Source of the DNA: Candidatus Poribacteria bacterium
Lineage (GTDB): Bacteria; Poribacteria; WGA-4E; WGA-3G
DNA: 64,000 bases
NCBI GenBank assembly: GCA_028820635.1
Contig: JAPPIG010000004.1
Coordinates: forward strand, 1 to 64,000
Direction of reading: 5' to 3'
Shown: piece after piece, positions 53,820 through 61,251 of the stretch
Position numbering within the stretch: position 1 is the stretch's first letter
How the letters are laid out: the number at the start of each line of letters is the position of its first letter
Made by a program: the position numbers and the translations under genes
The notes under the pieces: model-generated
Told to the model about the DNA's origin: nothing
Database searches by the model: none
Seen by the model: only the letters and a program-made list of their open reading frames with translations

Positions 53820-54428
53820 ATGTTCAATCAATTTTTTAATTTCCTCTTTGTGTTTTTAATTTCTTTTATGATTACTGGATGCAGCACAATTTTTTCAGCT
53901 CAGGAATGGAGTGACAACTATGCCCTAATGGATGGAGCGCAATCAACGAGTCCGCAAATGATTGATGGAAATCTTGAGACTGTAGGAGATGCAGCGTTGA
54001 CATCAGATAATACAGGGTTTGCATTACTTGATAAAGGAGAGTTTGCCCGAAATGATTCTATAGTGGTTGTTTCATTACCAGAAAAAAAGAAAATCTATAG
54101 AATTATACTTCACTCGGAAAATTTAAGACATTTTGTTGTATACGTGGATAAAGGTAAAGGAACAAAAGATGGAAATTGGCAACGTATTATAGAAATGCGA
54201 GATGTTAAATCCAATATAATTGATCTCAAACTTAAGATGCCATTTTATACTCATCAGATTAAAATTCGTATATTGAAGACAAATCCAATAGTTCAAAAAT
54301 ATGGAATGTCAACAAGAGGATCTGGAAGGCTTGATAGAACAGTATTCAGCAATCGTATACCTATTAAATTACCTGGCAGAATTCGTGAAATTGAGATTTA
54401 TGGTTTTAAAACTGCAGAACAGTATTAA
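53820..54428 (+). CDS. Predicted lipoprotein, possible discoidin-like fold
   Basis: The ATG at 53820 is best placed after GAAGGA, giving 202 residues. The signal peptide FLFVFLISFMITGCST has a good lipobox (ITGC). The mature part is beta-rich with YRIILHSENLRHFVVYVDKG and IKIRILKTNPIVQKYGM, and ends IREIEIYGFK, features seen in F5/8 type C (discoidin) domains. It would be anchored in the envelope and might bind glycans. It is followed by the three-copy membrane-protein family; shared control is not certain. Confidence 0.65.
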   Translation: MFNQFFNFLFVFLISFMITGCSTIFSAQEWSDNYALMDGAQSTSPQMIDGNLETVGDAALTSDNTGFALLDKGEFARNDSIVVVSLPEKKKIYRIILHSENLRHFVVYVDKGKGTKDGNWQRIIEMRDVKSNIIDLKLKMPFYTHQIKIRILKTNPIVQKYGMSTRGSGRLDRTVFSNRIPIKLPGRIREIEIYGFKTAEQY

Positions 54429-54557
54429 AAGAAATAATATATCTCATCAGAATATCAAAAATTTGCAGCTTGGTTGCGTGCCGTTCACATCCATTTTTTG
54501 TTTATATCAAATATAATAGCGCATTCACGCAGAATTTTCTGAATGGAGAACTGATAA

Positions 54558-54851
54558 ATGGACAATGATCAACACCAAGCAGAGATTACTGCTGAACAGG
54601 ATGTCCAAAGTGATGTCAGCAAATTTCTATGGATTGTTGTAGGTCTTTTCGCAAATATAATAGGAATACTCATTGCTATCGTCTATCAGCCAACCCCGCC
54701 TGCAGCACGTTTGTTGGATAAGTCAGAAAAATACATTACGTTTTACACAGATACTTATAAAACCAGGGCAAGAACAATTCAGCTTAACTATGCCTTGGTA
54801 GGTTTTATTATTCCGGCTGTGCTAACTTTCTTCTTTATTCATTTAGTTTGA
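54558..54851 (+). CDS. Small two-helix membrane protein, copy 1 of a three-member local family
   Basis: The 97-residue protein has the layout AEQDVQSDVSKFLWIVVGLF, a loop with VYQPTPPAARLLDKSEKYIT and a second helix after TYKTRARTIQLNYALVGFII. The middle shared motif is YxPxPPAxRL, then FYTxxYKxxAR. Copies at 54929 and 57321 show the same order. The first helix spans about 23-43, the second about 77-95. No known domain was recognised. TGGAGAAC precedes the ATG. Confidence 0.6.
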   Translation: MDNDQHQAEITAEQDVQSDVSKFLWIVVGLFANIIGILIAIVYQPTPPAARLLDKSEKYITFYTDTYKTRARTIQLNYALVGFIIPAVLTFFFIHLV

Positions 54852-54928
54852 GTCGCTCAATTGAAAGTATAAAATCTTGGAAATTATCATCAGGATGTGT
54901 AAATAGAACCTTGAACAGAGAACAAAAA

Positions 54929-55285
54929 ATGAATGCTAATCGCCACAACATACAAATTACCGCTGAACAAGATGCACAAAACGATGTCAACAAATTGCTC
55001 TGGTTAGTTGCTGGTTTAGCATTAAACGTCATAGGACTTATCACCGCTTACGTTTATGAACCTTCCCCACCTGCTATCCGGTTAATGGAAAAATCGGAGG
55101 ACGAGGTGCTGTTTTACACAGCGGCTTATAAAGCCAAAGCTCGCCAGATTCAGCTTACTTCCGCCCTTATCGGTTTTATCATAAGCGTTATTTTAGTTAT
55201 TATCCTCGTAGTCGTTCTTTTCAGTTTCATCTTTTCAGCACAACAAGAGATAATGAGAGAGGTACAACGAAGTATACAAAGGTAG
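54929..55285 (+). CDS. Small membrane protein, copy 2 of the local family
   Basis: The ATG at 54929 gives 118 residues. The core (ITAEQDAQNDVNKLLWLVAG, YVYEPSPPAIRLMEKSED, FYTAAYKAKARQIQLTSALI) repeats the motifs of copy 1. A longer second hydrophobic stretch and a short charged tail (IMREVQRSIQR) follow. A longer in-frame start at 54848 would overlap copy 1 by four bases, but it lacks a better ribosome site. Tandem duplication is likely. Confidence 0.6.
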   Translation: MNANRHNIQITAEQDAQNDVNKLLWLVAGLALNVIGLITAYVYEPSPPAIRLMEKSEDEVLFYTAAYKAKARQIQLTSALIGFIISVILVIILVVVLFSFIFSAQQEIMREVQRSIQR

Positions 55286-55428
55286 ACTCAATTTGAATTC
55301 TTTAAAGAAAACATAACCGAATTACTACTAAACATAACTGAAATCACTATAATTTCACAAGAAGTGTATCTATCTTGAAATCACACAAATTTGCTCTTAT
55401 CAATGTAAAAAATCAGCAAGGAGAAAAA

Positions 55429-56412
55429 ATGAAAATCACTGCAATGTCTCATATCTTAAACTTTTTCATACTAACGCTAATATGTGTCTTCCCCTTTACT
55501 ACTTACGCTCAACAAAGTTCTGCATCCACATCAACACAAGTTGAGGCTGCTGAATTATTCATTGCAGACCATGCTGGTATTGATGAAGTTGATGCACAGA
55601 GTGCGGCGATGTTGATCGCTGCAGAATTCCGAAAACTTGGTATTCCTGTTTACAATCCTGTTTTTGAAGCACCCAAACCTGGGAAAGTGTATCGCATTAC
55701 TTTCCGGCGTTTAGGTGAAAAGGTACTGGTTCATCTGAGTCAGAGAAATTCACTCGGAACAGTTGTAGTTGAGAAGCAGCTATGGATTGCTAATATTGAG
55801 GAGATGATCGCAGCAGCACCAAGACTGGTTGATGCACTCGTCAATAATAAACCTATAGCTTCCACTGCCGACCTTGAGACCGTCACAGAACAGGAGGCAC
55901 GCGAACTTCGAAAAATGGATGGGGAATCTCTCTGGAATATGGGAATCTTCGGTGCCTTTATACCAGGAACTGACGCTGCTGCTGAACCCGGTTATGAATT
56001 CGGGTGGTCTTATGAGACACCGAAGTATGCTGTAGGTACAGAGTTTCGAGGTAGCTTCGGAGACGAGTATTCATTCGGTTCATGGTCAATTGGTGCACGT
56101 TACTTCTTCAATAAACAGAATATTTCACCCTATATAGGAGGCGGACTCTCAATCTTTGGTGGAAGTTATGATGATTGGTACTACGAAGATGATTATTATT
56201 ACGATTACGATTCAGGAGACGATAACGGTTTAGGGGCTTATTTTGTCGGCGGCATCTCAATGCTCCGCCTTACAAAGAGTCGTCTAAAACTTGAATTGCG
56301 TATAGATAGACCTTTCTTCTCATTACCAGAAAAAGATATGATGCCTATTACGATCGGTATCTTTTTCTCTCAGCATTATGTTCCCGGTAGAGCAGGATGT
56401 TGGCTGTTTTGA
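55429..56412 (+). CDS. Secreted protein with probable outer-membrane beta-barrel, unknown function
   Basis: The ATG at 55429 follows AAGGAG and gives 327 residues. It has a signal peptide (FFILTLICVFPFTTYA, ending AQQ), then a helical domain (about 30-150, EVDAQSAAMLIAAEFRKLG). The C-terminal part (about 170-327) has alternating hydrophobic strands and ends in aromatic residues: YEFGWSYETPKYAVGTEFRG, WSIGARYFFNKQNISPYIGG. An acidic-tyrosine loop, DDWYYEDDYYYDYDSGDDN, lies between strands. This fits a small beta-barrel of about 8 strands. Function not recognised. Confidence 0.65.
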   Translation: MKITAMSHILNFFILTLICVFPFTTYAQQSSASTSTQVEAAELFIADHAGIDEVDAQSAAMLIAAEFRKLGIPVYNPVFEAPKPGKVYRITFRRLGEKVLVHLSQRNSLGTVVVEKQLWIANIEEMIAAAPRLVDALVNNKPIASTADLETVTEQEARELRKMDGESLWNMGIFGAFIPGTDAAAEPGYEFGWSYETPKYAVGTEFRGSFGDEYSFGSWSIGARYFFNKQNISPYIGGGLSIFGGSYDDWYYEDDYYYDYDSGDDNGLGAYFVGGISMLRLTKSRLKLELRIDRPFFSLPEKDMMPITIGIFFSQHYVPGRAGCWLF

Positions 56413-56481
56413 TTTAAAGACTGTTTGAATTAAGTTTGTGATTTACTTGTTTTCGAATCGGTAATAGTAAGGAGTAATCAC

Positions 56482-57243
56482 ATGGTTAGTCGACAAGAAA
56501 TACAAGCCACATGTGATGACATCGTGCGCGAATTCGCGCCGTTACAAGTTATCCTCTTTGGCTCCTATGCTTACGGCACACCCACGGAAGACTCCGATGT
56601 AGATCTGCTTGTCGTGATGCCTATTCCGAAATCAGAGTTTCGCAACAAAGCTGTAGAGATACGCCAACGAATTCCGTATCGCTTCAGTATGGACCTGTTG
56701 GTGCGTTCACCGGAAGAGATAGCGTATCGTGTCTCGTATAACGATTGGTTTCTTCGCGAGGTTACTGAAAAAGGTGAACTACTTCACGGTTCCAATGCAC
56801 ATTACAATATAGAAAAGCAGAAAGAAGTGCCGAATCCTGTTATAAAGGAAAAAGGTAACATGAATCCTTTAACGCAGGAATGGATAGGAAAAGCCGAAGA
56901 GGATTATAATTCAGCAAAGTGGCTTCAGCAATCTCCGAACGCAGTTCATAACTCTATCTGTTTCCATGTCCAACAGTGTATTGAAAAGTATTTGAAAGCA
57001 TGGCTGCAAGAGGCAAATATCCCTTTTTTAAAAACACACGACCTTCAAGAATTGCTGGATCTGATTGTGCCGACTGTGTCTATTTGGCAAACTTGGAAAC
57101 CAGACTTTAAGATAATATCCACTTATGCGGTAGATTCACGCTATCCCGGTGATTCCGCCACAGCTGAGAATACACAACATGCAATGCAAATCTGTGATGA
57201 AGTGCGTCAAGCCATCCGCACACAATTGGAACTAACAGAGTAG
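56482..57243 (+). CDS. MNT nucleotidyltransferase-HEPN domain fusion (minimal nucleotidyltransferase with HEPN)
   Basis: The N-terminal half (about 1-105) has the MNT signature GSYAYGTPTEDSDVDLLVVM; the C-terminal half (about 127-253) has a HEPN fold with NSICFHVQQCIEKYLKAWL. HEPN toxins and MNT antitoxins are commonly two adjacent genes; here they are fused. The common RNase motif RxxxxH is not clear in the HEPN part. An internal ATG at 56860 has AAAGGAAAAAGG upstream, so a separate HEPN product may be made. AAGGAG precedes the first ATG. It may be a nucleotide-modifying or defence-related enzyme, but the function is not certain. Confidence 0.82.
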   Translation: MVSRQEIQATCDDIVREFAPLQVILFGSYAYGTPTEDSDVDLLVVMPIPKSEFRNKAVEIRQRIPYRFSMDLLVRSPEEIAYRVSYNDWFLREVTEKGELLHGSNAHYNIEKQKEVPNPVIKEKGNMNPLTQEWIGKAEEDYNSAKWLQQSPNAVHNSICFHVQQCIEKYLKAWLQEANIPFLKTHDLQELLDLIVPTVSIWQTWKPDFKIISTYAVDSRYPGDSATAENTQHAMQICDEVRQAIRTQLELTE

Positions 57244-57320
57244 GTATTTCGGAACTAAATTTAACTGTCTTTTTTATAAAAGTAATCTGATATTTTGGAA
57301 TCCATTAAGGAGAAATCACT

Positions 57321-57788
57321 ATGAAAATGAAATTAATATTCTATGTTTTAGTTTTTGGGGTGGTAGTACTAACTTTTAGTATGCCTTTTACCGCGCTTGC
57401 CCAGCGAAATTTAGTGGTAGCACAAGCTGAGGCAGATGCAACAGCAGATGCGAATAAAGACGTTAACAAACCTCTATGGTTTGGTACGGGTTGTCTTATT
57501 TCTGGACTCGTATTTTTACCTTTGCCTGGTTGGTACAGCTGTCTCTTACCGCCAGCCGGTCTTACGGGAACCTATTTTTATCGACCCGCTCCTCCTGTTT
57601 CGCGACTGATTGGAAGAACGCCAGAATATGTAGATGTTTACACGTCAACCTACAAAACAAAAAGAGGAAGTGTTCAAGCCAGTTGGGCATCTGCAGGATG
57701 TCTCAGTGGTGGTGCTGCAGTTGGGTTGATAGCTGTTGGAATGGGAATTGGAATAAGGTTGGATGAAATACAAATATCAACACAGTAA
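57321..57788 (+). CDS. Secreted/membrane protein, copy 3 of the local family
   Basis: The 155-residue protein has a signal peptide (LIFYVLVFGVVVLTFSMPFT, ending ALAQ), then the family motifs: DANKDVNKPLWFGTGCLISG, YFYRPAPPVSRLIGRTPEYV, VYTSTYKTKRGSVQASWASA, and a glycine-rich last helix. It matches copies 1 and 2 with an added N-terminal export signal and a longer loop between the two motifs (about 60-75, PLPGWYSCLLPPAGLTG). TAAGGAGA precedes the ATG. Confidence 0.6.
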   Translation: MKMKLIFYVLVFGVVVLTFSMPFTALAQRNLVVAQAEADATADANKDVNKPLWFGTGCLISGLVFLPLPGWYSCLLPPAGLTGTYFYRPAPPVSRLIGRTPEYVDVYTSTYKTKRGSVQASWASAGCLSGGAAVGLIAVGMGIGIRLDEIQISTQ

Positions 57789-57826
57789 TAACTTAGATAT
57801 TTACCGTTCTGACATTTGTAAAACAG

Positions 57827-58546
57827 ATGCAAAAAAACATTGGACTGATAGCACCGTTTTTATTTTTGCTTTTCTTAGGATTCTCACTTCACGCCGCGCC
57901 TTTAAATACTCTTTCTTTGGACTTTACGCGTGAACTAACCGAGAACGACAAGACAGAACATATCGCAGGCACACTCCACTACGATATAAAAGCAGCACGA
58001 GTTGTCGTTCAAGTCACAAAACCACTTCAGCAGATAATGGTTGTGAAGGATAAAGTGTTAGAAATTTATTATCCGGAAAAAAAACAAGCATTTCGTTTCG
58101 TTTCCGAGGGACGCATTCCGCTCCCTTTTATTGAATCTATACTCCAATCCACACAAGCAGAGTACGGATTGACCGCAATCGGATATTCTTTGAACAAGCA
58201 TGACATTGTGGACGAAGTACTCTATACTTACTGGAAACCGCCAGAAAAAGCCAAAGATCAACTCGGAACTGTCATCTTAGGTATGCGCGATGACAAACTC
58301 ATCTCTGCCGAAGTTAAGAACTCTAAGGGACATATTATCGCAAGATCGTTTTATCAGGACCACAGCAAAATCGGCATCAACTATATCCCAATGAAGGTTA
58401 CATCGAGTACGTATGGTGCGGAGTCTGAAGTGTTACAGTTTGAGAAGATTATCTATAGTAACCCACAAGTGAACGAGAAAGCACAAAACTCAATACTAAA
58501 TTTTACAATCCCCGATTCTGTGGAAGTCAAGGTAGTCAAATGGTAA
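57827..58546 (+). CDS. LolA-like outer membrane lipoprotein carrier protein
   Basis: The 239-residue protein has a signal peptide (FLFLLFLGFSLHAAP) and a LolA-like half-barrel with LDFTRELTENDKTEHIAGTL, DKVLEIYYPEKKQAFRFVSE, LNKHDIVDEVLYTYWKPPEK and MKVTSSTYGAESEV. LolA carries lipoproteins through the periplasm. It is divergent and could instead be a related carrier (for example LolA-like proteins found beside YidD). The stop overlaps the YidD start by 7 bases. YidD and a TPR protein follow, the order seen in several Gram-negative groups. Confidence 0.78.
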   Translation: MQKNIGLIAPFLFLLFLGFSLHAAPLNTLSLDFTRELTENDKTEHIAGTLHYDIKAARVVVQVTKPLQQIMVVKDKVLEIYYPEKKQAFRFVSEGRIPLPFIESILQSTQAEYGLTAIGYSLNKHDIVDEVLYTYWKPPEKAKDQLGTVILGMRDDKLISAEVKNSKGHIIARSFYQDHSKIGINYIPMKVTSSTYGAESEVLQFEKIIYSNPQVNEKAQNSILNFTIPDSVEVKVVKW

Positions 58547-59205
58547 ATCATACTCTTAACTCTACAACCTATCTCATAAATAGTTGGAGGGCTTTGAAAG
58601 CCCGATTTCAAAATCTTGTAGGCGGTGAATGCCTAAAGACGAATGCGCTTTTGGCATTCGCCATGATTCATACCGTTGATTTCGATCTCCGAATAGCGAC
58701 CAAACCCCTAATAGTCGGGAATCGGAGTTCCCTCCTACAAAGAGAATCAACTGATAATGAACCAACAAATCCTATTTATGAGATACGTTCTAAAATTATA
58801 CCTTTCTGTACTGTGTGCTTAATTGTTATTACGTTTTCCATGTCTTCATACGCAGGAGAGGCAAACGATCTTGCTTTTATCCTAAAAGTCAATCCCGTAA
58901 AAAAAGAAATGCCCCAAAATGTTAGCCACTTTAATCCTCTGGAAACTTCAGAGTTAAAGTTTGCCGCTACAGGTTTAATTCGCCTATATCAAAAATTCGT
59001 CTCAAGTCAAGACGGTCCGTCGTGCAACTTCGCACCGACCTGCTCGCGTTTCGGCATGGCATGTATACAGGAATTCGGTATGCTACGCGGTATCCTTCTC
59101 ACTGCTGACAGGCTAATCCGATGCAACGGTTTGGAATCAACACATTACCATAAAGACCCAAGTACAGGAAAGTACATAGACCCAATTACAGATTATGACC
59201 ACTAA
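58540..59205 (+). CDS. yidD: YidD-family membrane protein insertion efficiency factor with repeat-derived N-terminus
   Basis: The C-terminal part (about 140-215) has the YidD motif LIRLYQKFVSSQDGPSCNF, then APTCSRFGMACIQEFG and RLIRCNGLES, close to the family. YidD is normally about 70-100 residues; this ORF has 221. Residues 16-68 are encoded by the interspersed repeat at 58585-58742, and residues 85-105 (IIPFCTVCLIVITFSMSSYA) act as a signal or membrane segment. The ATG at 58540 overlaps the LolA stop. A shorter form may start after the repeat on a rare start codon, but no ATG in frame was seen there. The TPR gene overlaps its stop by 11 bases. Confidence 0.78.
   Translation: MVNHTLNSTTYLINSWRALKARFQNLVGGECLKTNALLAFAMIHTVDFDLRIATKPLIVGNRSSLLQRESTDNEPTNPIYEIRSKIIPFCTVCLIVITFSMSSYAGEANDLAFILKVNPVKKEMPQNVSHFNPLETSELKFAATGLIRLYQKFVSSQDGPSCNFAPTCSRFGMACIQEFGMLRGILLTADRLIRCNGLESTHYHKDPSTGKYIDPITDYDH
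58585..58742. repeat. Composite interspersed repeat inside the YidD reading frame
   Basis: It contains GGAGGGCTTTGAAAGCCCGA, a GAATGCCTAAAGACGAATGC core near-identical to 30269-30324, and a converging module with CGATCTCCGAATAGCGACC and GTCGGGAATCGGAGTTCCCT. It carries no in-frame stop codon in the YidD frame. Confidence 0.85.
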
Positions 59206-60079
59206 ACAGATATGGGGATTGTTGCTCATAATACTTTTCAATACCACGTTGTTATGTTTTGCAAATTCGGAAGAGTCAATTAACTATTACAGTTCTGAAA
59301 ATGTCCTCAAATTTGCTGATCATCTATATGAGCAGGGTGATTACCTCCGCGCTGTAGGTGAATATCAACGCTACCTTTTTTATAAACCGAGGGAACGAGA
59401 AACAATTCTATATAGGATTGCCCTCTGTTATCGCTTTGGTGGAAAAACTGACCAAGCTATCCAAATATTTGAAACATTTCTAAAAGAATCTCCGAACAGT
59501 AAGTTGGTGAGTAGCACTTATTATCAAATTGGTGTTTCCTACTTTCTGATGGAACAGTACGGGAAATCGGCAAATTATCTTAACGCATCTCTACCACGTA
59601 TAACAGATTTTCATTATCGTGCCGAATCACGCCAACTAATTGGACTCTCTTATCTGATGCAAAACCAGTGGCATGAAGCAGAAAAGATTTTCAATGCATT
59701 GCAGGAATCGGACGTGTTGGCAGTTAGGGAAAAAGCAGCGGTATATAACAAATATGCTACACAAGGAGCCGAGTTACCTACTCGTAGTCCATTTTTAGCC
59801 GGTTTTTTCTCCGCAATTGTACCGGGCACAGGACGGATCTATACAGGTCGTGTTGGTGATGCGCTGAATTCTCTGCTCACCGTAGGCTTAACAGGGTGGC
59901 AGGCTTACGATGGCTTCCGTAGAGATGGACTTTCGTCTGTGAAAGGATGGACACTCGGCACACTCAGTGGCATTTTCTATGTAGGCAACATCTATGGTTC
60001 TGTAATTTCAGCACGTTTTTACAATCGTCATGTAACGGACGAATTTTTGGCAACACTTTTCATAGAATTTCCGCACTAA
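59195..60079 (+). CDS. TPR protein with C-terminal membrane region, YidD neighbour
   Basis: The 294-residue protein has an N-terminal signal or anchor (LLLIILFNTTLLCFANSEES), about four TPR-like repeats (about 35-190; ADHLYEQGDYLRAVGEYQRY, FGGKTDQAIQIFETFLKESP), and a C-terminal region with FLAGFFSAIVPGTGRIYTGR and GTLSGIFYVGNIYGSVISAR. The PGxGxxYxG segment is the motif of small membrane domains seen beside YidD genes. It overlaps the YidD gene by 11 bases, and LolA-like and YidD precede it, so one envelope function is likely. Confidence 0.78.
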   Translation: MTTKQIWGLLLIILFNTTLLCFANSEESINYYSSENVLKFADHLYEQGDYLRAVGEYQRYLFYKPRERETILYRIALCYRFGGKTDQAIQIFETFLKESPNSKLVSSTYYQIGVSYFLMEQYGKSANYLNASLPRITDFHYRAESRQLIGLSYLMQNQWHEAEKIFNALQESDVLAVREKAAVYNKYATQGAELPTRSPFLAGFFSAIVPGTGRIYTGRVGDALNSLLTVGLTGWQAYDGFRRDGLSSVKGWTLGTLSGIFYVGNIYGSVISARFYNRHVTDEFLATLFIEFPH

Positions 60080-60156
60080 AAGATTTATACCAATTCTAAT
60101 GAATACTCTTCATCAAGAGATTCAACTGTTATTGTCTGCTGAAGATACCTTTCTTC

Positions 60157-60200
60157 TGTAGGAGCGACCTCCAGGTCGCGACCTGGAGGTCGCTCCTACA
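60157..60200. repeat. Perfect 44-bp palindrome (TGTAGGAG modules head to head)
   Basis: TGTAGGAGCGACCTCCAGGT mirrors ACCTGGAGGTCGCTCCTACA around a TCGCGA centre. Compared with the copy at 48141, the bases CTCCTGG/CCAGGAG are CTCCAGG/CCTGGAG: both arms changed together, keeping the pairing. Confidence 0.9.
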
Positions 60201-60246
60201 AGATATTTCCGCAAATGACACATAAATATATTAGAAATGGTATTAG

Positions 60247-61035
60247 TTATTGCGTAACAAAACGCGATTTGAGTTGTCCCCAGGTCGTTGTTACTTTATC
60301 TTGTGGCGTTACCGCCAGCACACCAGCGATGCCGATGTTCATCACCTGTTTTATTTCTGCATGTGAGCGAGCGATATTTGAAATGCGCACTTCATCCATC
60401 TTACCATCAAGGAATGGTCCAGCACCCCGTCCGAGCCAAAGTTTATCGTTATTCGGCGTAATCTTTCCACCAATGTTGCCTTCGTTATCTATTGCTCCAT
60501 CAATGTAAATCTTACCTTCACCGGACTTTGCATCATAAGTGCCAGCAATATGCACCCAAGTCTTAAGCGGTAACACCTTTTTTCCGATTACAACGGCACT
60601 GCCCCAGGCTTTAGAATTCGTTGTCATGCGGAGCAGAACTTTTTGGTCGCTCCGAGGACCTACTTTATAGGTAGACTCTTTAGTTGCCCCTGTGCCGCCA
60701 GCGGTTGATGGAGAATCCAGAAAAACCCACATCTCCACAGTGAGTCCTTCAACTAAATCAAGACTGTCGCTATCCGGAATTTCCACAAAGTCTCTCGGTC
60801 CGTTGCCACCGAAGATTAGCCCGCCGCCAGGTTTGCCGTCCCCCCACTTCAGGCTACCCATTAGTTTGCCATCATTTCCATTTCCTGATAGGTCCTTGAC
60901 AGTATTTCCCTTACCGGTTTCAAATGTATACAACAGAACAGTATGTTCATCTTGAGCAAAACTGGGAAGATTAAGGACACATGTTAAAAAGAGGGTTAGT
61001 ATGAACCAATATCTCAAATTTTTAAAGTTGAACAT
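60247..61035 (-). CDS. Secreted LamG/concanavalin A-like protein
   Basis: The ATG at 61035 follows CAGGAGAT and gives 262 residues. It has a signal peptide (YWFILTLFLTCVLNLPSFAQ) and a LamG domain with LLYTFETGKGNTVKDLSGNG, DGKLMGSLKWGDGKPGGGL, LVEGLTVEMWVFLDSPS, TWVHIAGTYDAKSGEGKIYI and MDEVRISNIARSHAEIKQVM. The end (QDKVTTTWGQLKSRFVTQ) shares the TTxWGQLK motif with the other LamG protein at 38166. It probably binds carbohydrate on the cell surface or outside. Confidence 0.84.
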   Translation of the reverse strand: MFNFKNLRYWFILTLFLTCVLNLPSFAQDEHTVLLYTFETGKGNTVKDLSGNGNDGKLMGSLKWGDGKPGGGLIFGGNGPRDFVEIPDSDSLDLVEGLTVEMWVFLDSPSTAGGTGATKESTYKVGPRSDQKVLLRMTTNSKAWGSAVVIGKKVLPLKTWVHIAGTYDAKSGEGKIYIDGAIDNEGNIGGKITPNNDKLWLGRGAGPFLDGKMDEVRISNIARSHAEIKQVMNIGIAGVLAVTPQDKVTTTWGQLKSRFVTQ

Positions 61036-61251
61036 GATAAAAATCTCCTGCAGACTTATTGTTGAAATCTTGATTGTGCTGTATATCATATCATAGATTT
61101 ACCAATTCATAAAATAAAATCAAGTTTAATCTGCGAAAATATTCACATTCAAGACAGATAAAGTATTTTTCTGAACAAATTTAACACTCATTTGCCTAAT
61201 GTGACAAGAAAATATGATTAATTTCGAATTCCAAGATTATTGAGGAAAACC

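Noticed and set aside
53..60200. CRISPR array
   Set aside because: The TGTAGGAG repeats are dispersed, not regularly spaced, and there are no cas genes.
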